64,000 nt of DNA from Dehalococcoidia bacterium (GTDB lineage: Bacteria > Chloroflexota > Dehalococcoidia > Bin125): contig JAJDYG010000025.1 in assembly GCA_022822855.1 (NCBI GenBank), positions 124,001 through 188,000 on the forward strand, given 5' to 3'. A program made the position numbers and the translations under genes. The notes beneath the pieces are model-generated. The model was not told where the DNA came from. It worked only from the letters and a program-made list of their open reading frames with translations, and made no database searches. The first letter of the stretch is position 1. The number at the start of each line of letters is the position of its first letter. This document shows, piece by piece, positions 8,336 through 16,087 of the stretch.

Positions 8336-10368
8336 TGGGACTCTCGCCTGAGCAACAAGCTGCCTGTTGGCAGAGGAGTCGCGGTCCAGCCCGGCGGAAC
8401 GGTCACGGTCGTATCGATCTGAGTGACAATCGCGGGGCCCGACACCGGCTCGGTCACCGAGCTGCGCCCAATGATGTCTGTGTCGCGGAGACCGTCCCAG
8501 GTCACTGATGCCCTCATGGCTCCACTCTCACCTCCGGGGCCGGGCGATGCCGCAATCTCCCCGCGGAATCCGTCGTGCCGCGCTTTGGCGCGGGCCGTGA
8601 CGACCTCGACAGGCGTGTCGAGCGAGGCAAATCCGAACCGCTCCTGGTGCGCCAGATGGAACGCCTCGCGGACCGCGTCGGCGTGGTGACCATCCGGGAG
8701 CGAAACGGTCAGCTCGTGCGACTGTCCCTGATAACGCAGATCGGCGCCGCGCTCGATTCCGACGCCGTCGGTGTAACCGTCCTCCGAGATATCCGCTCTG
8801 GCCTGTCGGGCGATGTCGGCGAACACGTCGTCGAGCGTCTCAATCTCGCCGCTGGCATCGGGCTCGATGACCAGGTGCATGCCCTGTTCGGCATCGCGAG
8901 TGATGTCGGAGATCAACATGCCCGCCGCCGAGAGGACGCCCGGGGCTGCCGGAATCAAAGCCTGCGGGATGCCGACGGCGTCGGCAAGGTCGCAGGCGTG
9001 GAGCGGTCCCGCGCCGCCGAACGCGACTAGGGTGAAGTTGGCGGGATCGTATCCGCGCTCGACCGAGATCACGCGCAGTGCGCGAGCCATGTTCGCGTTG
9101 ACGACGTCGATGACTGCCTGGGCAGCGGCCTCGACAGAACCGAACGGCTCCGAGATCGCGGCGATCGCCCGACGTGCTCGATCTACATTCAGCGGGACAG
9201 TACCTCCGAGCTTTTGCTCCGGCCGGAGTCTGCCAAGCACCGTGTGGGCGTCTGTCACGGTCGGCAAGGTGCCGCGACCGTAGGCGGCCGGTCCGGGATC
9301 TGCGCCGGCCGACTGCGGCCCCACTCTGAGCGCGCCGCCGGGATCGAACCAGGCAATCGAGCCTCCGCCCGCACCGACGGTGTGCAGATCGACGGCTGGA
9401 GTGCGAATCGGCATGTCATCGACGACGAGGTCGGTGCGTTCGAGGAGTCGTCCCGGACAGAGCGCGACGTCGGCCGAGGTTCCACCCATGTCGAAGGTGA
9501 TCGCCTGCGGGAATCCGTCGGCCTCGGCGGCGGCAAACGCGCCGGCGACGCCGCCGGCCGGGCCTGACAGCACGGTCCGAACGGCATTGCGGCCGGCGGA
9601 ACCAGCCGAGAGCGAGCCGCCGTTGGACTGCATGATGCGCAGTCGGACACTGCTGGCGCCGTCGCTGCTCAGGCGAGTCTCCAATGCGCTGAGATAGCTG
9701 GTCATGACCGGCGAGAGGTAGGCATTGGCGGTCGTGGTGCTCATGCGCTCGAACTCGCGATGCTGCGGCAGGATCTCGTACGAGGCTGAGACGCTGAGGC
9801 CTCGAGCGCGGGCGCGTTCCGCCGCAATCGCCTCGTGCTCCGGGTTGATGAAGCTGAACAGAAAACAGATCGCGACGCTACTGACCCCGGCCCGTTCGAT
9901 ACGGTCGAGCGCGGCCTCCAACTGTTCGAGGTCGATCGGGGTCACGACCTCCCCGTCGGCGGCGATTCGTTCGTCAACCTCGAAGCGCCAGCGTTGTGGC
10001 ACGAGCGGGTCGTGACGCTGCGGATGCAACGCATAGAGATCCGGCCGCGCCTGGCGCCCGATCACCAGCGTGTCGCGGAAGCCCCGGGTCGTGATCAGCG
10101 CCGTCGCAGCGCCGGTGCGCGTGAGCAGGGTGTTGGTCGCAACGGTCGAGCCGTGGACGACTTCCTCCGGCGACCAACCAAACTCCGTCAGGCCACTGAT
10201 GATCGCGCGGCCGGGGTCGTCGGGCGTCGAGGGTCGCTTGGCGACAGTGATCTCCCCTTCGCTCAGAAAGACGAAATCGGTGAACGTTCCGCCGACGTCC
10301 ACACCGAGCAGTTGGTCCTGCGGCGTTGCGGCGCCAGCGGGGCTAAAGGCAGGGTGATTGGCAGGCAT
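8332..10368 (-). CDS. hyuA: Hydantoinase A/oxoprolinase family protein
   Basis: ATP-binding subunit that pairs with the downstream HyuB. The 678-residue product opens with the acetate/sugar-kinase/Hsp70-like nucleotide motif GVDVGGTFTDFVF near residue 24. It contains VHGSTVATNTLLTR near 90, the hydantoinase A core with SNGGSLSAGSAG and LSGPAGGVAGA, and GAGGGSIAWFD. The C-terminal domain holds the RYQGQSHELTV segment typical of the family. The gene reads away from the L25 gene across a 112-base gap. It overlaps hyuB by four bases. A TAGACT hexamer lies 8 bases upstream of the ATG, a possible but weak promoter. The exact substrate is not determinable. Confidence 0.94.
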   Translation of the reverse strand: MPANHPAFSPAGAATPQDQLLGVDVGGTFTDFVFLSEGEITVAKRPSTPDDPGRAIISGLTEFGWSPEEVVHGSTVATNTLLTRTGAATALITTRGFRDTLVIGRQARPDLYALHPQRHDPLVPQRWRFEVDERIAADGEVVTPIDLEQLEAALDRIERAGVSSVAICFLFSFINPEHEAIAAERARARGLSVSASYEILPQHREFERMSTTTANAYLSPVMTSYLSALETRLSSDGASSVRLRIMQSNGGSLSAGSAGRNAVRTVLSGPAGGVAGAFAAAEADGFPQAITFDMGGTSADVALCPGRLLERTDLVVDDMPIRTPAVDLHTVGAGGGSIAWFDPGGALRVGPQSAGADPGPAAYGRGTLPTVTDAHTVLGRLRPEQKLGGTVPLNVDRARRAIAAISEPFGSVEAAAQAVIDVVNANMARALRVISVERGYDPANFTLVAFGGAGPLHACDLADAVGIPQALIPAAPGVLSAAGMLISDITRDAEQGMHLVIEPDASGEIETLDDVFADIARQARADISEDGYTDGVGIERGADLRYQGQSHELTVSLPDGHHADAVREAFHLAHQERFGFASLDTPVEVVTARAKARHDGFRGEIAASPGPGGESGAMRASVTWDGLRDTDIIGRSSVTEPVSGPAIVTQIDTTVTVPPGWTATPLPTGSLLLRRESQ

Positions 10369-10402
10369 GGTCGTGCCAGTCTACGAGGCGTATGCGATTT
10401 GC

Positions 10403-10431
10403 TTGACTGCCTCTGCGAGCGCTCATAGCGT
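10403..10431 (+). promoter_or_regulatory. Possible promoter of the L25 gene
   Basis: TTGACT (10403-10408) matches five of six -35 bases. A 17-base spacer leads to TAGCGT (10426-10431), a weak -10. It lies in the divergent gap between hyuA and the L25 gene and would give a leader of about 43 bases. The weak -10 keeps confidence low. Confidence 0.3.
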
Positions 10432-10480
10432 CAGTTGATAAGCTCCCTGCTGACCCGCGATTACTGCCTGAGATGGATGG

Positions 10481-11152
10481 ATGCCGATGTCTGACGCCGC
10501 TGAACTGGTGCTGCAAGCGAAGAGTCGGGCCGTGCTGGGTAAGAGAGTCAAGCAACTGCGTCGGTCCGGTCTGGTTCCCGGCAACGTCTACGGACGCGGT
10601 CAGGAATCGCGCGCGATCCAGGCCGATCTGACCGAGATCCAGCGCGTGTTCGGTGAGGTCGACCGCAACGCTGTCGTATCGATGTCGATCGACGGCGCCA
10701 GCGAGACAGTTCCGGTCGTACTGCGCGAGGTGCAGCGGCATCCGGTCACTCGACGGCTGCTGCACCTGGACTTTTACCAGGTTGATCTGACCCGGGCGAT
10801 TCACTCGGAGTGCCGGCTGGTGCTGACCGGTGAATCCGAGGCGGTTTCAATGGGCGGCACCGTCGTGCAATCGCTCGAGGCGCTGATGCTCGAAGCCCTG
10901 CCGGCCACGATGCCGTCCGTCATCGAGGTCGACATTTCGGTGCTCGAGGACTTCGGGCATTCCGTCCTGGTGCGCGACCTCGAGCTGCCGGAAGGCGTCA
11001 CTGTCCTGACCGACGGCGCCGTCGCGGTCGCCACGGCGCTCGCGCCGCGCGTGACCGAAGAGGAAGAGGAAGCCGAAGAGCTGGCGGCGGAAGAAGCGCT
11101 GGCCGAGGCCGCCGAAGGCGAAGAAGAGGGCGGAGAAGAAGAGGAAGAGTAG
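10481..11152 (+). CDS. rplY: 50S ribosomal protein L25 (general stress protein CTC form)
   Basis: Binds 5S rRNA in the central protuberance of the large ribosomal subunit. The 223-residue protein is the long CTC form. The N-terminal L25 beta-barrel runs to about residue 95 (LRRSGLVPGNVYGRGQ near 24-39, HPVTRRLLHLDFYQVD near 87-102). The C-terminal TL5-like domain runs to about 190. A strongly acidic tail of mostly Glu and Ala follows. Two in-frame ATGs (10481 and 10487) are possible starts. It stands alone on the plus strand. Its stop faces the rlmN stop with only 4 bases between, leaving no room for a separate terminator. Confidence 0.93.
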   Translation: MPMSDAAELVLQAKSRAVLGKRVKQLRRSGLVPGNVYGRGQESRAIQADLTEIQRVFGEVDRNAVVSMSIDGASETVPVVLREVQRHPVTRRLLHLDFYQVDLTRAIHSECRLVLTGESEAVSMGGTVVQSLEALMLEALPATMPSVIEVDISVLEDFGHSVLVRDLELPEGVTVLTDGAVAVATALAPRVTEEEEEAEELAAEEALAEAAEGEEEGGEEEEE

Positions 11153-11156
11153 TCCT

Positions 11157-12194
11157 CTACTTCTTGCTCCGAATCCGGTCGCCTCGCAACTGGCCGCAGG
11201 CGGCCGAGATGTCCCGGCCCTGTTCCACCCGGATGGTGGTCGGCACGCCGCTCTCCTGCAGTGTCTGCTGGAAGCCGAGCGTGGCCCGGCGCGACGGACG
11301 CTCGCCAACGACCCCGGGCGATGGATTCAGCGGAATCAGATTGACGTGAGCCCGCAGGCCGCGGATGCGGTTGGCGAGCCGTCGTGCGTGGCCACGGCTG
11401 TCGTTGACGCCTCGGAGCAGCACGTATTCGAAGGTGACCCGGCCGCTCGTCTGTCGGCTGTGGTCGCGTACGGCATCGAGAATCTCATCGACCGACGCTC
11501 CCGCGACCGGAACCAGTTCCCGGCGAAGCGCCGGATCGGGCGCATGCAAGGAAACCGCGAGATTTACGTGAGGATGATCATTCGCCAATCGGCGAACGTT
11601 CTGTGGGATTCCGACGGTCGATACCGTGATTCGCCTGGGCGACATCGCGAATCCGTCCGGGTCGGTCAGGCGCGCGATCGCCTCGCTGACGTTGGCGTAG
11701 TTGGCCAACGGCTCGCCCATGCCCATGAAGACGACGTGGGTCAGCTCACGCCCTTCATCGCGCGACCACGAACGGGCCAGGATCGCCTGGCGCATGATCT
11801 CACCCGCGGTGAGCTGGCGTCTGAGACCTTGCAGCCCGGTCGCGCAAAATACGCAGCCCATCGCGCAGCCGGCCTGCGAGGAGAGGCAGACGGTGTCCCG
11901 AGGCTTCGAGCGGATCAGCACGGTCTCGATCAGCTCGCCGTCGCTGAGCCGCAGGAGCGCCTTGCTGGTCGAGCCGTCGGCCGAGGTCTGCACCTCGACG
12001 GGGTCAGTCGGGGTTGAGCCGGCGTCAGCCAGGTTGCCGCGTAGCTCCGCCGGGAGATCGGTCATCGCACTGGGATCGATGACGCCTCGCTGGTACATCT
12101 GTCGCCAGATCTGTTTGCCGCGGTAACTCGGCTGACCCAGCGATTCGACGAACTCGAGCAGCGCCGGACGGTCCAGGTCGAGCAGATCAGGCAT
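11157..12194 (-). CDS. rlmN: Dual-specificity 23S rRNA/tRNA adenine-C2 methyltransferase RlmN
   Basis: Radical-SAM enzyme that methylates C2 of A2503 in 23S rRNA and A37 in some tRNAs. The 345 residues hold the cluster motif CAMGCVFC near residue 109-116. A conserved Cys lies just upstream (VCLSSQAGC) and a second near the C-terminus (SAACGQL). These correspond to the accessory and methyl-carrier cysteines of the mechanism. The SAM-binding GMGEPLANY is present. The ATG lies inside the end of fmt (8-base overlap), so the pair is probably coupled. It converges on the L25 gene. Confidence 0.96.
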   Translation of the reverse strand: MPDLLDLDRPALLEFVESLGQPSYRGKQIWRQMYQRGVIDPSAMTDLPAELRGNLADAGSTPTDPVEVQTSADGSTSKALLRLSDGELIETVLIRSKPRDTVCLSSQAGCAMGCVFCATGLQGLRRQLTAGEIMRQAILARSWSRDEGRELTHVVFMGMGEPLANYANVSEAIARLTDPDGFAMSPRRITVSTVGIPQNVRRLANDHPHVNLAVSLHAPDPALRRELVPVAGASVDEILDAVRDHSRQTSGRVTFEYVLLRGVNDSRGHARRLANRIRGLRAHVNLIPLNPSPGVVGERPSRRATLGFQQTLQESGVPTTIRVEQGRDISAACGQLRGDRIRSKK

Positions 12195-13137
12195 GATCCG
12201 CGCCGAACCGTTGGCCGACGAGGTCGCGCGTGCCCCGGCTGAATTCCTCTGCGCTCAGTTCGCGCTTCCCCGCGCGTTGCAGTCGCTTGATGTTGAGCGT
12301 GCCGGAGCCCGTCGCAACGGCGATGGTCTCTCCAACGCTGTCGATCGTGCCGGCCGGGTCGGTTGAGTCTCTCGGCCCACTCTCGGCCTCGGTGATTCGG
12401 ATCGAAGCCTTGCCCAGCACTGTCGTGGCGGCCGGCCAGGGCGTGTAGGCCCTCACGTGTCGCGCGATCTGCTCGGCGCTGTCTGACCAATCGATGCGGC
12501 CTTGCTGTTTCTTGATCCGTCGTGCCCGCGTCGCCTGCGACGAGTCCTGGGCGACTGGCGTGATCGAGCCGTTCAGCCAGGCGGGGATCGCCTCGATCAG
12601 GAGTTGAGCGCCCATCGCGGCGAGCCGGTCGCTCAGCGCACCGGCATGCTCGGTCGCGCCGATTGGCGTCGCTCGCTGGCACAGGATGTCGCCCGTGTCC
12701 TCGGTTTCGTCGACCAGCATGATGGTGACGCCGGTCTCGGCGTCGCCGTGAGCGATGGCGGCGGAGATCGGAGCAGCGCCTCTCCAGCGCGGCAACAGCG
12801 AGGCGTGAACGTTCAGCGTGCCGTGCTGAGGTAGCTCAAGAATCTCGGCGGGGATGATCTGTCCGTATGCCGCGACAATCTGCAGCTCGGGCTTGAGGCT
12901 CGCGATCTGGGCGATGGCGGCCTGGTCTCGCAGTCGCGGCGGCTGTAGAGCGGGGATACCGTGCTCGGCTGCGGATTCCTTGACCGGAGGCTGCCGCAGC
13001 GATTTGCCGCGTCCGGCTCGCGCGTCCGGTTGAGTGACGACCGCGATTGGCCGGTAAGTGCTGTTGATCAGCGCCTCCAGCGTGGGCACGGCGAATTCGG
13101 GCGATCCGTAGAACAGGACTCGCGGCGCGTCGGACAT
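12187..13137 (-). CDS. fmt: Methionyl-tRNA formyltransferase
   Basis: Transfers formyl from 10-formyl-THF to Met-tRNA initiator for translation start. The 316-residue protein has the N-terminal formyltransferase fold with FYGSPEFAVPTLEAL near residue 9. The catalytic segment is NVHASLLPRWRGAAPI, with the conserved Asn and His. A C-terminal OB-like domain starts near 205. The length is normal for the family. It starts 28 bases behind secG and overlaps rlmN by 8 bases on the same strand. No peptide deformylase gene is next to it here. Confidence 0.96.
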   Translation of the reverse strand: MSDAPRVLFYGSPEFAVPTLEALINSTYRPIAVVTQPDARAGRGKSLRQPPVKESAAEHGIPALQPPRLRDQAAIAQIASLKPELQIVAAYGQIIPAEILELPQHGTLNVHASLLPRWRGAAPISAAIAHGDAETGVTIMLVDETEDTGDILCQRATPIGATEHAGALSDRLAAMGAQLLIEAIPAWLNGSITPVAQDSSQATRARRIKKQQGRIDWSDSAEQIARHVRAYTPWPAATTVLGKASIRITEAESGPRDSTDPAGTIDSVGETIAVATGSGTLNIKRLQRAGKRELSAEEFSRGTRDLVGQRFGADHA

Positions 13138-13165
13138 GGTCAGGCCGGATATTGAACGGGCGGAG

Positions 13166-13390
13166 TCAGACCTGGGTTGCGGCGATGCTCAGGCCGACGA
13201 AAACCAGCATCAGGACGATCGTGCCGCGAAACAGAGATCGCTCGAGCCCGCGGCGGGTGCGGTAGGACTCGGCGCCGGCGCCGCCGAAGATGTTGCCCAG
13301 ACCCGCTCCCTTGGCCTGCAGGATCACCGCCCCGATGACGGTGAGCGCTACCAGGATCTGAATGATGTTGAGGATTTGCGAAATGCTCAC
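13166..13390 (-). CDS. secG: Preprotein translocase subunit SecG
   Basis: Small membrane subunit of the SecYEG channel. The 74-residue product has two predicted helices (about residues 5-24 and 52-70). Between them lies the family loop QAKGAGLGNIFGGAGA, which is followed by YRTRRG. It starts with GTG; a GAGGT lies about 10 bases upstream. It sits between yvcK (9 bases) and fmt (28 bases) on the same strand. The small size, the two-helix plan and the glycine-rich loop make the call secure. Confidence 0.92.
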   Translation of the reverse strand: MSISQILNIIQILVALTVIGAVILQAKGAGLGNIFGGAGAESYRTRRGLERSLFRGTIVLMLVFVGLSIAATQV

Positions 13391-13399
13391 GCTGCTGCT

Positions 13400-14830
13400 C
13401 TACCTCGGTTGGCTGGATCGGGGTTGTTCCGGAATCGTCACGCGCTGTTGACGACGAGGCCGCACGCCCGCTTCCCGACCCTCATGGTACGCGGTCATGA
13501 TCGCATCGGCGAGCTTGGCGCTGTCGTGCCGGTAACGGTTGCCGATATCGACAATATCGGCCTCGATGATTCGCAGCGTACTCGCGACATCGGATTCGTC
13601 CTGTCCACGCTCGACGCGGACCGGTTCCGACTTCCAGCCGCGCGGCAATCTTGCCTTGCTGTTGCTGTTGGCAACGACCGCGTCGAAGGGCAGGCCGCCG
13701 ATGTGGTCCGCGATCACGCGAACGTGGTCTTGCACCGTGAAGTGGTCCGTTTCACCGTGCTGCGTGGCCACGTTGGAGACGTAGAGTTTCATCGCCGCGG
13801 ACTCCTGGAATGCCAACCGCAGATCGGGCACGAGCAGATTGGGCAGGACCGAGGTGAACAGCGATCCTGGCCCGACGATGATCAGGTCGGCGTTGCGAAT
13901 CGCGTTGAGCGTCTCGGGATAGGCCGGCGGATGCTGCGGCTCCAGGTTGAGATGTGCAATCCGCTGACCTGCCTCGGTGATCGATGATTCGCCGCGGATT
14001 CGTTCACCGTCGTCCGTGACGGCGGCCAGACGGATGTTCTCCAGTGTCGACGGCAGGATTTTCCCGCGAACCGCTAGCACCCTGCCCGTCTCGTGAATGG
14101 CTTCCTCCATCGATCCCGCGACATCCGACATCGCTACGATGAACAGGTTGCCGAACGAGTGCCCCTCCAGACCGTTGCCGGACCCCTCTGGGAATCGATA
14201 CTGAAACAGGCGGGTCATCAGCGGTTCCGCGTCCGCCAGGGCGGCAATGCAGTTGCGCAGGTCTCCGGGCGGAATGATCCCGAGATCGCGTCGCAGGCGG
14301 CCGGATGAGCCGCCGTCATCGCCGACGCTGACCACTGCTGAGAGGTTGTCCGTGTAGGTTTTCAGCCCCCTGAGCAGCACCGAGAGTCCGGTGCCGCCGC
14401 CCATGCAGACGATGCGAATCCCGCGACCGGCGAATCGTTGGCGGTGCAGCAACTCGACCAGTGGCTCCTCGCCGCCCGTTCGGCTGTCGGACGACCGAGC
14501 CGCGACGACCAGTCCGGAAGTGAACTTGCCGATGCCTAATCCCACGCACAGGATCGCCAGGCCAATCAGGATGGCCCCGCGGATGGCGTAGGGAAGGAAC
14601 TGGAGGGTGATGTAGTAGAAGGCACCGGGCAACGTGACCGTGAGATACAGCTCACGCGCGAGAAAGGAAACGCCAAGCCCCAGCAGCGCCATGCCGAACA
14701 GCAGCAGAACGAACCAGCGCTTGATCCCGATGCCCGGGACAAGCCACCTGCGCAGGTGCCACTCGGTTCGCGTGCCGTTGCCGCTGGAGGCGCCCGTCCC
14801 GGGTCCATTTCCTCGGCTCAGGCGGAACAT
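13400..14830 (-). CDS. yvcK: YvcK/CofD-like protein with N-terminal membrane domain
   Basis: Member of the YvcK (gluconeogenesis factor, CofD-like) family, which binds UDP-sugars and influences cell shape and carbon flow in other bacteria. The 476 residues are longer than the roughly 320-residue soluble family members. The extra N-terminal part of about 130 residues carries two hydrophobic helices (about residues 33-55 and 75-105). The core follows with CMGGGTGLSVLLRGLK near 142, SVGDDGGSSGRLR near 168, PGDLRNCIAAL, and GHSFGNLFIVAMSD. It starts with an ATG that lacks a Shine-Dalgarno and has TATAGT 6 bases upstream. It is first in a run with secG, fmt and rlmN. Confidence 0.92.
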   Translation of the reverse strand: MFRLSRGNGPGTGASSGNGTRTEWHLRRWLVPGIGIKRWFVLLLFGMALLGLGVSFLARELYLTVTLPGAFYYITLQFLPYAIRGAILIGLAILCVGLGIGKFTSGLVVAARSSDSRTGGEEPLVELLHRQRFAGRGIRIVCMGGGTGLSVLLRGLKTYTDNLSAVVSVGDDGGSSGRLRRDLGIIPPGDLRNCIAALADAEPLMTRLFQYRFPEGSGNGLEGHSFGNLFIVAMSDVAGSMEEAIHETGRVLAVRGKILPSTLENIRLAAVTDDGERIRGESSITEAGQRIAHLNLEPQHPPAYPETLNAIRNADLIIVGPGSLFTSVLPNLLVPDLRLAFQESAAMKLYVSNVATQHGETDHFTVQDHVRVIADHIGGLPFDAVVANSNSKARLPRGWKSEPVRVERGQDESDVASTLRIIEADIVDIGNRYRHDSAKLADAIMTAYHEGREAGVRPRRQQRVTIPEQPRSSQPR

Positions 14831-14836
14831 AACGAC

Positions 14837-14842
14837 ACTATA
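14837..14842 (-). promoter_or_regulatory. Candidate leaderless -10 element of yvcK inside a 10-bp palindrome
   Basis: On the minus strand TATAGT is followed by 6 bases and then the yvcK ATG, which puts the expected transcription start on the A of the start codon. The hexamer lies within the perfect palindrome CACTATAGTG (14836-14845). No clear -35 is seen. The palindrome could also be an operator. Confidence 0.4.
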
Positions 14843-14932
14843 GTGCCGCCCGCGAGGAAAGCGGTAGCTTAGTCGCTGCAGATCGACTCCACATCACATC
14901 TGGCCTCTGGCCAACTAGACAGGGACTCTGCA

Positions 14933-15964
14933 ATGGAACAGCGACGATTCGGAAACAGCGACCTGGTCGCCTCGGCGGTCGGTTTCGGCACCTGGGAGAT
15001 GAGCGGCAACATGTACGGCCACATCGACCGTACCGAGGCTGCCCGCGCCGTGAACATGGCCATCGATCGAGGCATCACCCTGTTCGACACCGCCGAGGTC
15101 TACGGACCGAACCACTCGGAGGAACTGCTCGCCGAGGGGTTGGGCAACCGACGTAACGAGGTCGTGCTCGTCACCAAGGTCGGTTTCGACTACAACGACG
15201 TGCCCCAGGTGATCGGTCTGAACTCGAAGAAAGACCACATCATCGAGCACACCGAGGGCTGCCTGCGCCGGCTCAACACCGATCACGTCGACCTGATGTT
15301 GATCCACTGGCCCGACCACGACACTCCCTTCGAGGAGACGATGGAAGGCCTCGAGGAGCTCAAGCAGAGCGGCAAGATCCGCCACTACGGCGTCTCCAAC
15401 TTCAACATCGACATGATGGAGGAGTGTCAGCGCCACGGCACGATCGTCGCCAACCAGGTCGGCTACCACATGTTCGACCGGCGCATGGAATCGCGCGTGC
15501 TGCCCTGGTGCATGGCCAACGGCGTCGGCTTCATGTCCTACGGATCACTCGCGTTCGGTCTCCTGACCGCCGCCTTCAAGCCCGACCACCAGTTTGACGA
15601 GAGCGACTGGCGCAACAACGGCGTCGCCTTCAACCTGCCGCTCTTCGAGTCCGAGCGCTTCAAACAGGAAGTTGAAATCGCCAACCGACTGGCCGAACTC
15701 GCCGACGGCTACGGCAAGACCTGCGCCCAGCTCGGCATCGCCTGGGTCCTCGACCATCCCGGCGTCTCCTGTGCCCTCGTCGGGATGCGCAACGAGCGAG
15801 AGCTCGAAGAGAACGTCGCCGCGACCGACTGGAAACTGACCGAGGAGATCCGCTCCGCCGTCAACCAGATCTTCGACGACGTCGGAGTCCCGACCTACCA
15901 GAACCTCGAGCAGGTCGTCCACGTCGCCCGAGCCACCGGCGCCCGCCGCAACCTCCGCGACTGA
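14933..15964 (+). CDS. Aldo/keto reductase, copy 1 of a tandem pair
   Basis: NAD(P)H-dependent TIM-barrel oxidoreductase of the aldo/keto reductase superfamily, acting on an unidentified carbonyl compound. The 343 residues show the catalytic tetrad region LFDTAEVYG (Asp, Tyr), VTKVGF (Lys) and LMLIHWPDHD (His). GVSNFNIDMMEE and the cofactor-binding C-terminal segment GMRNERELEENV follow. AGGGA lies upstream of the ATG. It is very similar to the next gene along its whole length and differs most at the C-terminus, which has an extra ARATGARRNLRD tail. It reads divergently from yvcK across a 102-base gap. Confidence 0.92.
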   Translation: MEQRRFGNSDLVASAVGFGTWEMSGNMYGHIDRTEAARAVNMAIDRGITLFDTAEVYGPNHSEELLAEGLGNRRNEVVLVTKVGFDYNDVPQVIGLNSKKDHIIEHTEGCLRRLNTDHVDLMLIHWPDHDTPFEETMEGLEELKQSGKIRHYGVSNFNIDMMEECQRHGTIVANQVGYHMFDRRMESRVLPWCMANGVGFMSYGSLAFGLLTAAFKPDHQFDESDWRNNGVAFNLPLFESERFKQEVEIANRLAELADGYGKTCAQLGIAWVLDHPGVSCALVGMRNERELEENVAATDWKLTEEIRSAVNQIFDDVGVPTYQNLEQVVHVARATGARRNLRD

Positions 15965-15991
15965 AGCCTGCTTCCCGCGCAGCTTGCCGCC

Positions 15992-16035
15992 TCCCTCCGA
16001 TCCCCTCTCCCTCTGGGAGAGGGTTAGGGTGAGGG
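15992..16035 (+). repeat. Interspersed palindromic repeat, family 1, copy A
   Basis: The core at 16002-16035 holds a 9-bp hairpin, CCCTCTCCC and GGGAGAGGG with loop TCT (16003-16023). A run of four GGG triplets is spaced by AGA, TTA and TGA (16015-16035). The same 34-base core is at 23079-23112 and, inverted, at 44593-44624. Bases 15992-16001 also match the flank of the third copy. It lies 27 bases behind the first aldo/keto reductase stop. Confidence 0.85.
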
Positions 16036-16087
16036 CCAGGAAGCCGCTGAAGCACAGCCACCACTACACCAGTGAAAGCGGCCAACA

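Noticed and set aside
16003..16023. Family 1 hairpin as an ordinary intrinsic terminator
   Set aside because: No T tract follows the stem; instead a G-rich stretch follows and the element is an exact interspersed repeat.
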